Below are positions 53,975-63,410 of a stretch of 64,000 bases of DNA, one piece after another; position 1 is the first letter of the stretch, and the number at the start of each line of letters is the position of its first letter. Position numbers and translations under genes: made by a program. Under the pieces are notes generated by a model. That model had not been told where the DNA came from. It ran no database searches and saw only the letters and a list, made by a program, of their open reading frames with translations. This DNA is from Bradyrhizobium paxllaeri (GTDB lineage Bacteria > Pseudomonadota > Alphaproteobacteria > Rhizobiales > Xanthobacteraceae), in contig NZ_CP042968.1 of NCBI RefSeq assembly GCF_001693515.2, positions 7,286,501 to 7,350,500 on the forward strand, given 5' to 3'.

Positions 53975-55024
53975 TCAATCGTCGCTGTCGCCGTTGCCGA
54001 ACAGGCCGAACTGCGCCGGGTCGCGCGCGGGTTCCGCGAGGCCGAGATGGCGGAAGGCGTGCGAGGTGAGCAGCCGGCCGCGCGGGGTGCGCTGCAGGTA
54101 ACCGCACTGGATCAGGTACGGCTCGATGATGTCCTCGATGGCGTCGCGCGGCTCCGACAGTGCCGCTGCCATGGTTTCGACGCCGACCGGGCCGCCGCCG
54201 TAGTTCATGGCGATCGTCGTGAGATAGCGGCGGTCCATGGCGTCGAGGCCGGCGGCATCGACTTCGAGCGCACTCAGCGCGTGGTCGGCGATGGCGCGGT
54301 CGACGGAGCTGGCATCGGCCGCGGAAGCAAAGTCGCGTACGCGGCGCAGGAGGCGGCCGGCGATACGCGGCGTGCCGCGGGCGCGGCGCGCGATCTCGTT
54401 GGCACCATCAGGAGTCATGCCGATGTTGAGCACGCGGGCGCCGCGGCTGACGATCTTCTCCAGCTCTTCCTCGGTGTAGAAATTCAGGCGGATCGGAATG
54501 CCGAAACGGTCGCGCAGCGGGTTGGTCAACAGCCCCGCTCGCGTGGTGGCGCCGACGAGCGTGAACTTTGCCAGATCGATCTTCACCGAACGGGCCGCAG
54601 GTCCCTCGCCGATGATAAGGTCGAGCTGAAAATCCTCCATCGCGGGATAAAGCACTTCCTCGACCGCCGGGCTGAGGCGATGGATCTCATCGATGAAGAG
54701 CACGTCGCGCTCTTCGAGATTGGTGAGCAGCGCCGCGAGGTCTCCGGCCTTCGCAATGACCGGGCCTGACGTGGCACGGAAGCCGACGCCGAGTTCGCGA
54801 GCCACGATCTGCGCCAGCGTGGTCTTGCCGAGACCGGGCGGTCCGACGAACAGCACGTGATCCAGCGCCTCGCCTCGCTTGCGCGCCGCCTCGATGAAGA
54901 TCGAGAGGTTCTTGCGCGCCTGTGCCTGGCCGACGAATTCGGCGAGCAGTTGCGGACGCAGCGCGGTGTCGCCGACATCGTCGGAGCGGCGCTCGGGCGT
55001 GACGATGCGGGAAGGGGTGTTCAC
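53975..55024 (-). CDS. ruvB: Holliday junction branch migration helicase RuvB
   Basis: A 349-residue AAA+ motor that drives branch migration with Ruv[27 protein letters not shown], Walker [13 protein letters not shown], Walker [12 protein letters not shown], the arginine-finger region [16 protein letters not shown] and the C-terminal winged helix ([16 protein letters not shown]) are all intact. The start is a GTG (55024) overlapping the stop of the deaminase-like gene by GTGA; this is strong evidence of operon structure. The usual ruvA-ruvB adjacency is broken by that gene. Confidence 0.97.
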   Translation of the reverse strand: MNTPSRIVTPERRSDDVGDTALRPQLLAEFVGQAQARKNLSIFIEAARKRGEALDHVLFVGPPGLGKTTLAQIVARELGVGFRATSGPVIAKAGDLAALLTNLEERDVLFIDEIHRLSPAVEEVLYPAMEDFQLDLIIGEGPAARSVKIDLAKFTLVGATTRAGLLTNPLRDRFGIPIRLNFYTEEELEKIVSRGARVLNIGMTPDGANEIARRARGTPRIAGRLLRRVRDFASAADASSVDRAIADHALSALEVDAAGLDAMDRRYLTTIAMNYGGGPVGVETMAAALSEPRDAIEDIIEPYLIQCGYLQRTPRGRLLTSHAFRHLGLAEPARDPAQFGLFGNGDSDD

Positions 55025-55440
55025 TCGTTGCCCCTGCGGTACTTGTTGGGCAGAAGCTCGTCGATGGTGACGACCTTCGGCTCGCGGCCACTGTCGGGAA
55101 CGATGACCTGCGCCTTGGTGTCGTAGTCGTGGATCAGCTCGCGACAGATGCCGCATGGCGATACCACGGCGATCTTGCCGGGCTCGTCCGGTTTGGGATG
55201 ACGCACAGCGACGATGGTCTCGATGCCGTGATCGCCGGTTTCGGTGATGGCGCGGCCGATAGCGATCGCCTCCGCGCAGACAGCGATCCGGCCGATATAG
55301 GCGTCGATATTGACGCCGGTGACGATGCGGCCGTCGCGGGTGCGCAGCGCCGCGCCGACCTCCTGCCAGTCATTGCGATAACGCCGGCTGATCGCATCAG
55401 TCGCGGCGGCGATCAGTTCCTTGTCCTTTTCGCTCAACAT
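55021..55440 (-). CDS. cytidine/blasticidin deaminase-like zinc enzyme
   Basis: A 139-residue protein of the cytidine deaminase fold. The zinc site is complete: [10 protein letters not shown] supplies the Cys-Ala-Glu with catalytic Glu, and [10 protein letters not shown] the paired Cys. [22 protein letters not shown] forms the substrate loop. Homology is nearest to cytidine and blasticidin-S deaminases; the substrate could be cytidine or another nucleoside. Its stop overlaps the ruvB GTG, and ruvA lies downstream-to-upstream 137 bases away across a palindromic repeat, so it sits inside the ruv operon. Confidence 0.9.
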   Translation of the reverse strand: MLSEKDKELIAAATDAISRRYRNDWQEVGAALRTRDGRIVTGVNIDAYIGRIAVCAEAIAIGRAITETGDHGIETIVAVRHPKPDEPGKIAVVSPCGICRELIHDYDTKAQVIVPDSGREPKVVTIDELLPNKYRRGNE

Positions 55441-55478
55441 GGCGGAAACGCATTCCTTCGTCGGTCAGTGGCGAACAT

Positions 55479-55566
55479 GTAGGGTAGGCAAAGGCGCGCT
55501 TCGCGCCGTGCCCACCATCCGGATAATACATTAAATGGTGGGCACGCTTCGCTTTGCCCACCCTAC
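55479..55566. repeat. palindromic intergenic repeat, family C (copy 2)
   Basis: GTAGGGTAGGCAAAGGCG and CTTCGCTTTGCCCACCCTAC ends with GTGCCCACCAT / ATGGTGGGCAC inner arms around an AT-rich loop. It lies between ruvA and the deaminase gene, so it would be transcribed within the operon. Confidence 0.85.
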
Positions 55567-55577
55567 GGCCTCAACAC

Positions 55578-56195
55578 TCATTTCGCCAATTCCTTCAGAC
55601 CCAGCCGGATTAGCTGCGCGGTCTCGGCATTTTCGCCCGCGCTGCGCGCAGCGGATGCAATCGCGGCCGCCGCCTGCGGCTGGCCGTAGCCGAGATTGAC
55701 CAGCGCCGAGATCGCATCAGTAACCGGGCGCGGTGCGCGGTGATCGTCGACCGCGCCGGCAAGATGCACCACGGCTGGATCGACATTTGCAAAGGCGGGC
55801 GCCTTGTCCTTCAACTCGGAGACAATGCGCTCGGCGACTTTCGGGCCGACGCCCGGCGTGCGCGACACCGCTGCCTTGTCGCGCAGCGCAATCGCGTTGG
55901 CGAGTTCGGCCGGCGGCAAGGTGCCGAGCACCGCAAGCGCGACCTTGGCGCCGACGCCCTGCACGGTCTGCAGCAGGCGAAACCATTCGCGCTCGGTATC
56001 GGTGCGGAAGCCGAACAGCTTGATCTGGTCCTCGCGCACATAGGTCTCGATCGACAGCACCGCGGTCTCGCCGGGTGACGGAAGCGCCTGCAGCGTGCGT
56101 GAAGAGCAATGCACCTGATAGCCGACGCCGCCGACGTCGAGGATGACAAAATCCTCGCCGTAGGAATCGATCAGGCCCTTGAGTTTACCGATCAT
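55578..56195 (-). CDS. ruvA: Holliday junction DNA helicase subunit RuvA
   Basis: A 205-residue junction-binding protein. [31 protein letters not shown] is domain I; the paired helix-hairpin-helix motifs follow ([20 protein letters not shown] and [19 protein letters not shown]), and the C-terminal domain III ([18 protein letters not shown]) binds RuvB. Length is normal. It is 169 bases downstream of ruvC, with a palindromic repeat between. Confidence 0.96.
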   Translation of the reverse strand: MIGKLKGLIDSYGEDFVILDVGGVGYQVHCSSRTLQALPSPGETAVLSIETYVREDQIKLFGFRTDTEREWFRLLQTVQGVGAKVALAVLGTLPPAELANAIALRDKAAVSRTPGVGPKVAERIVSELKDKAPAFANVDPAVVHLAGAVDDHRAPRPVTDAISALVNLGYGQPQAAAAIASAARSAGENAETAQLIRLGLKELAK

Positions 56196-56230
56196 CTTGG
56201 AAACCCGGATTCGACGTGCACACCAAGTTC

Positions 56231-56342
56231 GTCATGGCCGGGCAAAAGCGCGAAGCGCGTCTTCGCGCAGATGTCCCGGCCATCCACGTCTTGGACCCTG
56301 GCGAGAAAAGACGTGGATGCCCGGCACAAGGCCGGGCATGAC
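56231..56342. repeat. palindromic intergenic repeat, family E (copy 2)
   Basis: GTCATGGCCGGGCAAAAGCG and GGCACAAGGCCGGGCATGAC form inverted ends, with an inner CCATCCACGTCTTGG / AAAGACGTGGATG pairing. Located between ruvA and ruvC. Confidence 0.75.
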
Positions 56343-56364
56343 GGCTCGGATAGATATCGACCGA

Positions 56365-56892
56365 TCATAGGCTCGCCACCTTCATCCGCAGCGCGGCACC
56401 CTGGCGGTGATGCGCGTGCGTGATCGCAATCGCCAGCGCGTCCGCTGCGTCGGCGGATTTTGGCTCGGCTTTCGGCAGCAGGATTTTCAGCATCACGGCG
56501 ACCTGGTTCTTGTCGGCATGTCCCGCGCCGACCACGGTTTTCTTCACCTGGTTGGGCGCATATTCCGCAACAGCAATACCGAACATCGCGGGCGCGAGCA
56601 TGGCGACGCCGCGCGCCTGGCCGAGTTTCAGCGTGGCGACGCCGTCCTTGTTCACAAAAGTCTGTTCGACGGCGGCCTCGGCGGGACGGAAATCGCCGAG
56701 GACTGTGGCCAGCCCCTCATGGATCGCGAGCAGGCGGCTGGCCAGCGGCAGATCGTCCGGCGGCTCGACCGAGCCGCAGCCGATGAAGACGAGGCGGTTG
56801 CCCTCGGTCTCGATCACGCCCCAGCCGGTGCGGCGCAGGCCAGGGTCGATGCCGATGATCCGGACGGGTTGGCGAATCGGTGGGGGTGTCAT
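56365..56892 (-). CDS. ruvC: crossover junction endodeoxyribonuclease RuvC
   Basis: A 175-residue RNase H-fold nuclease that cuts Holliday junctions. [14 protein letters not shown] carries the first catalytic Asp; [24 protein letters not shown] the Glu; and [14 protein letters not shown] the C-terminal Asp cluster. Standard length. It starts the ruvCAB region and follows yebC, an arrangement known from many proteobacteria. Confidence 0.96.
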   Translation of the reverse strand: MTPPPIRQPVRIIGIDPGLRRTGWGVIETEGNRLVFIGCGSVEPPDDLPLASRLLAIHEGLATVLGDFRPAEAAVEQTFVNKDGVATLKLGQARGVAMLAPAMFGIAVAEYAPNQVKKTVVGAGHADKNQVAVMLKILLPKAEPKSADAADALAIAITHAHHRQGAALRMKVASL

Positions 56893-56976
56893 GGCGTAGT
56901 GATAACGCCAGACCCGGGTGAACGAAACATAAAGAGAACGGAAATCCCCTGCCCTGGAGCTTGCTTGTCACTCCGC

Positions 56977-57079
56977 ACGTCATCCCCGCATAGGCGGGGA
57001 TCCAGTACGCCGCGGCCTCTCGGCTCAATCACCACGGCCTCTGGAATACTGGATCGCCCGGTCGAGCCGGGCGACGACA
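56977..57079. repeat. palindromic intergenic repeat, family F
   Basis: CACGTCATCCCCGCATAGGC with CCGGGCGACGAC at the end, and the internal pair GATCCAGTA / TACTGGATC. Single copy in this window, between yebC and ruvC. Confidence 0.55.
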
Positions 57080-57114
57080 GCGGAAGCATGAGGCAGACGA
57101 TGGCGCGTTCGTCC

Positions 57115-57861
57115 CTACCCGCCCATCTTGGCGACGAGAGCGTCGGAGACCTCGAAATTGGCGTAGACGTTCTGAACGTCGTCGTGCTCGTTCAACAGGT
57201 CCATCAGCTTCAACAGCTTCTCGCCGGTCTCATCGTCGACGGCGACCGTGTTCTGCGGCTTCCAGGTCAGGGCCGCCTTGCGGGCTTCGCCGAACTTCCC
57301 TTCCAGCGCTTTTGCCACGTCGCGAAAGGTTTCCTGCGAGGCGTAGATCTCGTGGCCGCCTTCACTGGACGCGACGTCGTCGGCGCCGGCTTCGATCGCG
57401 GCTTCCAGCATGGCGTCGTCGGAGGCAACGCTCGCGTCATACTCGATGATGCCGGTGCGGTCGAACATGAAGGCGACCGAGCCGGTTTCGCCGAGATTGC
57501 CGCCGGACTTGGTGAAGAACGAGCGGATGTCGGAAGCGGCGCGGTTGCGGTTATCGGTCAGCGCCTCGACGATCACGGCGACACCGCCGGGGCCGTAGCC
57601 CTCGTAGCGGATTTCGTCATAGTTCTCGCTTTCGCCGCCGGTCGCCTTCTTGATGGCGCGCTCGATATTGTCCTTCGGCATGTTCTCCTGGCGCGCCGCG
57701 ATCACGGCCGCGCGCAGCCGGGGATTCATGGCCGGGTCCGGGGTCCCAAGCTTGGCCGCGACCGTGATTTCGCGCGCCAGCTTGCCGAACAGTTTTGACT
57801 TCTGGGCATCCTGCCGGCCCTTGCGGTGCATGATGTTCTTGAATTGGGAATGGCCGGCCAT
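57115..57861 (-). CDS. yebC: YebC/PmpR-family transcription or translation factor
   Basis: A 248-residue cytoplasmic protein. [32 protein letters not shown] is the family start; [31 protein letters not shown] and [39 protein letters not shown] are diagnostic. YebC proteins have been seen as DNA-binding regulators and as translation factors for proline-rich stretches. The ATG at 57861 is the family start; the frame is open further upstream only by chance. It is the first of the yebC-ruvCAB gene run. Confidence 0.95.
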   Translation of the reverse strand: MAGHSQFKNIMHRKGRQDAQKSKLFGKLAREITVAAKLGTPDPAMNPRLRAAVIAARQENMPKDNIERAIKKATGGESENYDEIRYEGYGPGGVAVIVEALTDNRNRAASDIRSFFTKSGGNLGETGSVAFMFDRTGIIEYDASVASDDAMLEAAIEAGADDVASSEGGHEIYASQETFRDVAKALEGKFGEARKAALTWKPQNTVAVDDETGEKLLKLMDLLNEHDDVQNVYANFEVSDALVAKMGG

Positions 57862-58062
57862 GCGAGGTCTCTTGGATTCGTCCGGAGGGATGCTGGGGTT
57901 GAAGCGCGGCCTTATAGGCCCAGAATCGGCCGAAATCAAAGATTTGCGGCCCCCTCGGGTATGTAAGTACTGCCGTGCGACGAAATATCAGGCAGTTGTT
58001 AACCATGACTTCATGCTCGGATGAGAGGATTTCGTGACTGCCCTCAACCTTTAAGAGACGTC

Positions 58063-59829
58063 ATGGCCTTCGGATTGTTCAAAAAGCAGGCGCCGGGACC
58101 GGTCGGACCTGCTGTCCAGCCCAAGGCCCAGACGAAGGCCCAGACGACCACCCCGGCAGAAATCGCTTCCGGCGATGGCGATTCGGCCAAAGCGATCCTC
58201 GAACTTCTGGAGCTCGAACTCGGCGCGATGATCCGCCAGCTCGAGCGTGCGGCCAATTCGGTGGCCGGCGGCGCCGAGGCGACGGCTGCGACCCTCTCCA
58301 CCATCCGCCAGCGCACCGACGCCCTGACCAACCGCACCAGCGCCGCACAGGGCACCGCGACGACCTTCTCGCACGCCGCCGACAAGTTCACCCAGTCGGC
58401 GCAGGGAATCGGCTCCCAAGTGCGCGACGCCGGCAAGCTCGCCGACCAGGCGAGCGAGGCCGCCCGCGAAGCCAGCATCAATGTCGATCGCCTCAGGGCA
58501 TCCTCGGCGGCGATCGGCAATGTCGTCAATTTGATTGCCCAGATCGCGCGGCAAACCACGCTGCTGGCGCTCAATTCCACCATCGAGGCCGCGCGCGCGG
58601 GTGAAGCCGGACGCGGTTTCGCCGTTGTCGCCACCGAGGTGAAGGCGCTCGCGGTGCAGACCCAGAACGCCACGGAAGAAATCACCAAGAAGATCGAGGC
58701 GCTGCAGCGCGACGCCGCGGGCTCGGTCGATGCCGTGCATCGCATCACGCAGTCGATCGAGGCGATCCGCCCGGTGTTCGAGAACGTCAACGGCGCGGTC
58801 GCCGAGCAGAACGCGACCACCGGCGAGATGGCCGACAATGCGTCTTCCGCCTCCTCCTTCATCGCCTCGGTCGGCGACAGCGCCGGCGAAATCGACACCG
58901 CGACCAAGGAAGCCGAGGCCCATGGCGAAAGCGTCGCCCAGGCCGGACGGGCCGTCACGGCGTTTGCGCAGAAGCTCAAGGCGCGCTGCGCCGTGCTGCT
59001 GCGTCAGGGCGGACACACCGAGCGCCGCGAGCCGCAAAAGCTGCCCTGCAGCCTCAAGATCGATATCCAGACGCCGCGCGGCGTGATGTCGGCGCCGGTC
59101 TACGAGATATCGATGGATGGCGTCCTGGTCAGCGGCCCCGACGCCAGCAGGCTGGCACAGGGCCAGAGTTTCGATGCGACGCTGCAGGATGTCGGTGCCT
59201 GCCGCATTCGCATCGGCGAGCACGCGAAGGCCGGCACGCAGGCGCGGTTCGAGCGCACCAATGCCGCGCTGACCGAGAAGATCGAAGACAAGCTGTTTTC
59301 GATTCAGGACGACAACACCGAGGCCGTCACGCGCGCGATGGAAGCGGGCGCGGCGCTGAAGAAGATCTTCGAGAACGCCGTCAACAGCGGCGCCATCTCG
59401 ATGGAAGACCTGTTCGACACCAATTATGTCGAGATCGCAGGCAGCAACCCGGTGCAATACCGCACCAGGATGCTGGACTGGGCCGACCGCGCGCTGCCGC
59501 CGTTCCAGGAAGCGTTCCTCGCCAAGGACAAGCGGATGGCGTTCTGCGCCATGGTCGACACCAACGGCTATCTGCCGGTGCACAACAAGATCTATTCGCA
59601 CCCGCAGCGGCCGGGCGACGTCACCTGGAACACTGCCAATTGCCGCAACCGCCGCATCTTCAACGATCCGGCCGGGCTCGCCGCAGGGCGCAACCAGCGC
59701 GCCTATCTGATCCAGAGCTACGCCCGCGACATGGGTAACGGTAACACGGTGATGATGCGCGAGATCGACGTGCCCGTCAGCGTCAATGGCCGCCACTGGG
59801 GCGGGTTCCGCACGGCCTACAAGCTTTAG
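58063..59829 (+). CDS. soluble methyl-accepting chemoreceptor with PilZ-like insert and C-terminal sensory domain
   Basis: A 588-residue protein with no membrane span, so cytoplasmic. A signalling domain comes first (residues about 40-310): its hairpin tip reads [20 protein letters not shown] near residue 160, with QTT in place of the usual QTN. Residues about 318-405 look like a PilZ domain (ERREPQK at the position of the RxxxR box, then EISMDGVLVSG as DxSxxG), though the Arg box is degenerate. The C-terminal domain (about 445-588) has GYLPVHN, the NCRNRR motif at 526-531 and GRHWGGFR. The following gene shares this domain. The ATG at 58063 is chosen over 58021. Reversed layout (signal domain first) is unusual. 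Confidence 0.88.
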   Translation: MAFGLFKKQAPGPVGPAVQPKAQTKAQTTTPAEIASGDGDSAKAILELLELELGAMIRQLERAANSVAGGAEATAATLSTIRQRTDALTNRTSAAQGTATTFSHAADKFTQSAQGIGSQVRDAGKLADQASEAAREASINVDRLRASSAAIGNVVNLIAQIARQTTLLALNSTIEAARAGEAGRGFAVVATEVKALAVQTQNATEEITKKIEALQRDAAGSVDAVHRITQSIEAIRPVFENVNGAVAEQNATTGEMADNASSASSFIASVGDSAGEIDTATKEAEAHGESVAQAGRAVTAFAQKLKARCAVLLRQGGHTERREPQKLPCSLKIDIQTPRGVMSAPVYEISMDGVLVSGPDASRLAQGQSFDATLQDVGACRIRIGEHAKAGTQARFERTNAALTEKIEDKLFSIQDDNTEAVTRAMEAGAALKKIFENAVNSGAISMEDLFDTNYVEIAGSNPVQYRTRMLDWADRALPPFQEAFLAKDKRMAFCAMVDTNGYLPVHNKIYSHPQRPGDVTWNTANCRNRRIFNDPAGLAAGRNQRAYLIQSYARDMGNGNTVMMREIDVPVSVNGRHWGGFRTAYKL

Positions 59830-59877
59830 AGCATGATCCGGAAAAGTGGGTACCGGTTTTCCGACAAGATCATGCTC
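59829..59877. repeat. GAGCATGATC hairpin element, family G1 (copy 2)
   Basis: GAGCATGATCCGGAAAAGTG and CCGGTTTTCCGACAAGATCATGCTC-type ends form a long imperfect stem immediately after the chemoreceptor stop codon. Same element as 44507-44555. Confidence 0.85.
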
Positions 59878-59889
59878 AAATCAAAGAGT

Positions 59890-59930
59890 TAGGGCGTGAT
59901 GGCGATTCGAAGAAGCGTCATCACGCCCTA
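59890..59930. repeat. GGGCGTGATG hairpin element, family G2 (copy 2)
   Basis: TAGGGCGTGATGGCG and GCGTCATCACGCCCTA form a strong stem around ATTCGAAGAA. It is paired with the G1 element just upstream as at 44456-44555, suggesting a fixed two-hairpin unit. Confidence 0.75.
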
Positions 59931-60039
59931 GTGCGCTCTCAGGCAAGACACAGAGACGCGAATCACATTCTAAACTTGCAATTGGAATGCGATCGCGGCG
60001 GTGGGCCTATCATCGGCCCTGACTGGCGAAAGCTCTGAT

Positions 60040-61464
60040 ATGTCCGTTGTGCAGCGTGCAGTCCTGGACACTCTATCCAACCAGACACTGGCCGAACGAC
60101 TCATTGACCAGCTTGCCGACCGCATCGGCGGGCTCGGCGTGGAACTTGCCGATATCGCCGGCAACGTCCAGGAGGTCGCTAGCCGCGTCGCGAACCAGTC
60201 CGAGCGGTTTCACCATTTGCAGAAGACGGCCGAGGCGATGGTCTCGGCCAACCGCGACATCGCCAACGCTTCGCAGGCGGTGCAATCGACCACGTCCGCA
60301 GCCGTCGTGGAGATCGTCCAGTCGCGCAGCGCGGTGGATTCAGCCGTCAACCACATCGCCGAGCTCGTCGAAGCGGTCGGCCGCATCGAGGCCCGGCTCA
60401 GCGCCGTCGGCTCGGCGCTGTCGCAGGTCGCGAAAGTCTCCGGCTCGATCGAGGCGATCGCGAAGCAGACCAACCTCCTGGCGCTCAATGCCACCATCGA
60501 GGCGGCGCGCGCCGGAACCGCCGGCCGCGGCTTTGCCGTGGTCGCGAGCGAAGTGAAGAGCCTGGCGGAGGGAACGCGCCAGGCCACGCAGCAGATTTCC
60601 GATACCGTGCGTGATCTCGACGGCCAGATCGGCAGCCTGATCGGCGAGAGCAGCGACGCCTCGCGCCGCGCCAAGAGCGCTGGTGAAGGCGCCGAGCAGA
60701 TCAGCGGCATCATCGCGCGCGTGCACCAGGGCATCGCGTCCGTAGGCCACGAGATCGACGGCGTCGCCAGGGCCGCGACGTCCAATCTCGGCCATTGCGA
60801 CACTGTCATCACCGAGCTCAACGAGCTCGCCAAGGGCGTCGACCTCTCCTCGCGCGATCTCAAGCACGCGGACGAGCGGGTGGCAAAGCTGCTCGAGACC
60901 TCCGAAGGCCTGATTGCGCTGATCGCCGACAGCGGCGTCGAAACCTCGGATGCACCACTGATCCGCGTCGTCGTCGACACCGCAAAGCAGATTTCCGACG
61001 CCTTTGAAAGCGCGGTCGCTCGCGGCGAAATTACGGTCGAACAGTTGATGGACGAGAAGTATCGCGAAATATCCGGCACCGATCCGAAGCAGTATCTGAC
61101 CGACTATGTCGCCTTCACCGACCGCATTCTCCCCTCCATTCAGGACCCGATCCAGAAGAGTGATCCGCGCATCGTGTTCTGCGTCGCTTGGGCCAAGGGC
61201 GGCTATCTGCCGACCCACAATCCGAACTATCGCCTGCCGCAGGGGCCCGATCCGGTTTGGAACAACGCCAATTGCCGCAACCGCCGCCTGTTCAACGACC
61301 GCGCGGTGAAGAAGGTGGCGGCGAACACCAAACCGTTTTTGTTGCAAACCTACCGGCGCGACATGGGCGGCGGTAATTTCGTGCTGATGAAAGACCTGTC
61401 GTCACCGATCTTCATCCGCGACCGGCACTGGGGCGCATTCCGGATGGGTTTTCGGCAAAGCTAA
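60040..61464 (+). CDS. soluble methyl-accepting chemoreceptor with the same C-terminal domain
   Basis: A 474-residue cytoplasmic receptor without membrane spans. The signalling domain occupies about residues 30-310, with the tip [23 protein letters not shown] near residue 145 in canonical form, followed by [19 protein letters not shown]. It lacks the PilZ-like insert of its neighbour. The C-terminal domain (about 325-474) shares [27 protein letters not shown] (Cys412), [12 protein letters not shown] and [12 protein letters not shown] with the previous gene. The ATG at 60040 has GAAAG upstream; a GTG at 60001 is an alternative. The two genes are a tandem duplication with divergence. Confidence 0.9.
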   Translation: MSVVQRAVLDTLSNQTLAERLIDQLADRIGGLGVELADIAGNVQEVASRVANQSERFHHLQKTAEAMVSANRDIANASQAVQSTTSAAVVEIVQSRSAVDSAVNHIAELVEAVGRIEARLSAVGSALSQVAKVSGSIEAIAKQTNLLALNATIEAARAGTAGRGFAVVASEVKSLAEGTRQATQQISDTVRDLDGQIGSLIGESSDASRRAKSAGEGAEQISGIIARVHQGIASVGHEIDGVARAATSNLGHCDTVITELNELAKGVDLSSRDLKHADERVAKLLETSEGLIALIADSGVETSDAPLIRVVVDTAKQISDAFESAVARGEITVEQLMDEKYREISGTDPKQYLTDYVAFTDRILPSIQDPIQKSDPRIVFCVAWAKGGYLPTHNPNYRLPQGPDPVWNNANCRNRRLFNDRAVKKVAANTKPFLLQTYRRDMGGGNFVLMKDLSSPIFIRDRHWGAFRMGFRQS

Positions 61465-61876
61465 ACCATGATCGGTTGTCGCGGCTTGGCTTCGATATGC
61501 GGTGGCCGTCACCGGGGCGGCGCCAGCATGGCCGACATGCGGTAATCGCACATTTCATCTAATTGCGCGCGTCTCATCCAATTGCGTGCATTGCTTGCTT
61601 CGGGCGAATTGCCGCAGGCTGCCTGGAAAATGCGCAGCGCGACGGCGCTTCTGTATCATCCAATCTCGTTGCCATTGCAGGCGCGCATCGTGGCGCGAGC
61701 CCGATCCGCAAATCGGCATATCACATCCGTCGTTTTGAACCTTCTTCGCCTGAGCCGGTTGTAGGTACGCTCGAAATCCAGGCCGTTTTTTTGCGCACGA
61801 CAAACAGGCCGGTGAAGGTCATCGTACTGACGCGCGGATATGACATCCCCTGGCACCGAAGCAGGCGGAGAAGAAA
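61465..61876. other. intergenic region upstream of the aldehyde oxidoreductase operon
   Basis: About 410 bases. Two direct repeats of TCATCYAATTGCGYGC start at 61555 and 61574, 19 bases apart, which could be a binding site pair. Several frames of 60-105 residues cross the region but lack ribosome sites and family similarity. The promoter of the downstream operon should be here. Confidence 0.45.
61555..61589 (+). promoter_or_regulatory. tandem 16-base direct repeats, possible operator
   Basis: TCATCTAATTGCGCGC and TCATCCAATTGCGTGC, two mismatches, about two helical turns apart, some 290 bases upstream of paoA. Direct repeats with this spacing suit a regulator binding one face of the helix. 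Confidence 0.3.
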
Positions 61877-62392
61877 ATGACGCATTCCGGGACAACGAAG
61901 CCCAAAGGACCGATCGCCGCAGCACCCGAGAAAATCCCGATCACACTGACTGTCAACGGCGCAGAGCGAAAACTTTCGGTCGCGCCGTGGACGACGCTGC
62001 TGGATGCTTTGCGCGACCATCTCGACCTGACCGGCACCAAGAAGGGCTGCGATCACGGCCAGTGCGGCGCCTGCACCGTGCTGGTCGACGGGCGGCGGAT
62101 CAATTCCTGCCTGACGCTGGCGGTGATGAAGGAAGGCGCCGAGGTGACCACCGTCGAGGGCCTTGCACACAATGGTGAGCTGCATCCGCTGCAACAGGCC
62201 TTCATCGATCACGACGCGTTTCAATGCGGCTACTGCACGTCGGGACAGATCTGCTCCGCCGCCGGCCTGATCGCCGAGGGCAAGGCGAAAACGGCCGACG
62301 AGATCCGCGAACTGATGAGCGGCAACATCTGCCGCTGCGGCGCCTATCCGAACATCGTGGCGGCAATCCAGCAGGCGATGGAGCGATCATGA
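61877..62392 (+). CDS. paoA: aldehyde oxidoreductase [2Fe-2S] subunit
   Basis: A 171-residue iron-sulfur subunit of a molybdenum-flavin hydroxylase (PaoABC/YagTSR type). The plant-ferredoxin cluster ligands are in [18 protein letters not shown] and RRINSC; the second cluster is in [14 protein letters not shown] and [15 protein letters not shown]. The N-terminus has a short Thr/Lys/Pro leader rather than a clear Tat signal, unlike E. coli PaoA, so the enzyme may be cytoplasmic. The stop overlaps the next ATG (62389-62392), so the operon is tightly coupled. It transfers electrons from Mo-cofactor to FAD. Confidence 0.93.
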   Translation: MTHSGTTKPKGPIAAAPEKIPITLTVNGAERKLSVAPWTTLLDALRDHLDLTGTKKGCDHGQCGACTVLVDGRRINSCLTLAVMKEGAEVTTVEGLAHNGELHPLQQAFIDHDAFQCGYCTSGQICSAAGLIAEGKAKTADEIRELMSGNICRCGAYPNIVAAIQQAMERS

Positions 62393-63405
62393 TCCCATTT
62401 CAATACACGCGCGCCAGCGACGTCGCCGACGCCATCAAGCAGATCGCCGCAGATCCATCCGCGAAGTTCATCGCCGGCGGCACCAATCTGCTCGACCTGA
62501 TCAAATACGATGTCGCGACGCCCACCCGGCTGATCGACATCTCGCGCCTGCCGCTCAGGAACGTGGAGGGGACCGCGACCGGCGGCGTTCTGATCGGGGC
62601 GCTGGTCCCGAACACCGACCTCGCCTACCATCCCCTGATCGAAGCGCGCTATCCGCTCCTGTCGCGGTCGATTCTGGCTGGCGCATCGCAGCAATTACGC
62701 AACATGGCGTCGACCGGCGGCAATCTCGTGCAGCGGACGCGCTGCTTCTATTTCTACGACGCGACGACGCCATGCAACAAGCGCGAACCGGGCAGCGGCT
62801 GTTCGGCGATCGATGGCATCAACCGCATCAATGCAATCCTCGGCACGAGCCAATCCTGCATCGCGACCCATCCGTCCGACATGTGCGTGGCGCTCGCCGT
62901 GCTCGAAGCGATCGTGCATGTCACAGGCCCGGCCGGAGCCCGCACCATTGCATTTGCGGATTTTCACCGCCTGCCCGACAACACGCCGCAGCTCGACACC
63001 AATCTGGAGCCCGACGAGATCATCACGGCAATCGAGCTGCCGGCAAAAGGCTTCAGCACCAACTACTCCTACCTGAAGATCCGCGACCGCCTGTCCTATG
63101 CGTTCGCGCTGGTATCGGTGGCGGCAGCGCTCGAGCTTGACGGCGACACGATCAAGGAGGCGCGCGTGGCGCTCGGCGGCGTGGCGCACAAGCCATGGCG
63201 CAGTTCGGCGGCCGAAGTCGTTCTGCGCGGCCAGCGCGCCGAGGCGAGCACATTTGCGAATGCCGCGAACATCCTGCTGCGCCGCGCCAGGGGTTTCGGA
63301 CACAACGACTTCAAGATCGGCCTGGCACGGCGCGCCATCGTGCGGACGCTCAGTCAGGCTGCGCGAGGCACGCCGCAATCGATCTCCGACAAGAAAATAC
63401 GGTGA
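62389..63405 (+). CDS. paoB: aldehyde oxidoreductase FAD-binding subunit
   Basis: A 338-residue FAD subunit. FIAGGTNLLDLIKYDV is the FAD diphosphate loop, ASQQLRNMASTGGNLVQRTRC the second FAD motif. RCFYFYDATTPCNKREPGSGC, then CIATHPSDMCVAL, provides the Cys set of the extra [4Fe-4S] cluster seen in PaoB-type subunits but not in ordinary xanthine dehydrogenases. YSYLKIRDRLSYAFALVSVAAAL is the C-terminal CO dehydrogenase flavoprotein domain. The ATG overlaps the paoA stop (ATGA). The upstream open frame from 62224 is a chance extension. Confidence 0.93.
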   Translation: MIPFQYTRASDVADAIKQIAADPSAKFIAGGTNLLDLIKYDVATPTRLIDISRLPLRNVEGTATGGVLIGALVPNTDLAYHPLIEARYPLLSRSILAGASQQLRNMASTGGNLVQRTRCFYFYDATTPCNKREPGSGCSAIDGINRINAILGTSQSCIATHPSDMCVALAVLEAIVHVTGPAGARTIAFADFHRLPDNTPQLDTNLEPDEIITAIELPAKGFSTNYSYLKIRDRLSYAFALVSVAAALELDGDTIKEARVALGGVAHKPWRSSAAEVVLRGQRAEASTFANAANILLRRARGFGHNDFKIGLARRAIVRTLSQAARGTPQSISDKKIR

Positions 63406-63410
63406 GCGCC

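Noticed and set aside
61563..61880. 105-residue frame upstream of paoA
   Set aside because: No ribosome site, unrelated composition, overlaps the paoA start and likely promoter.
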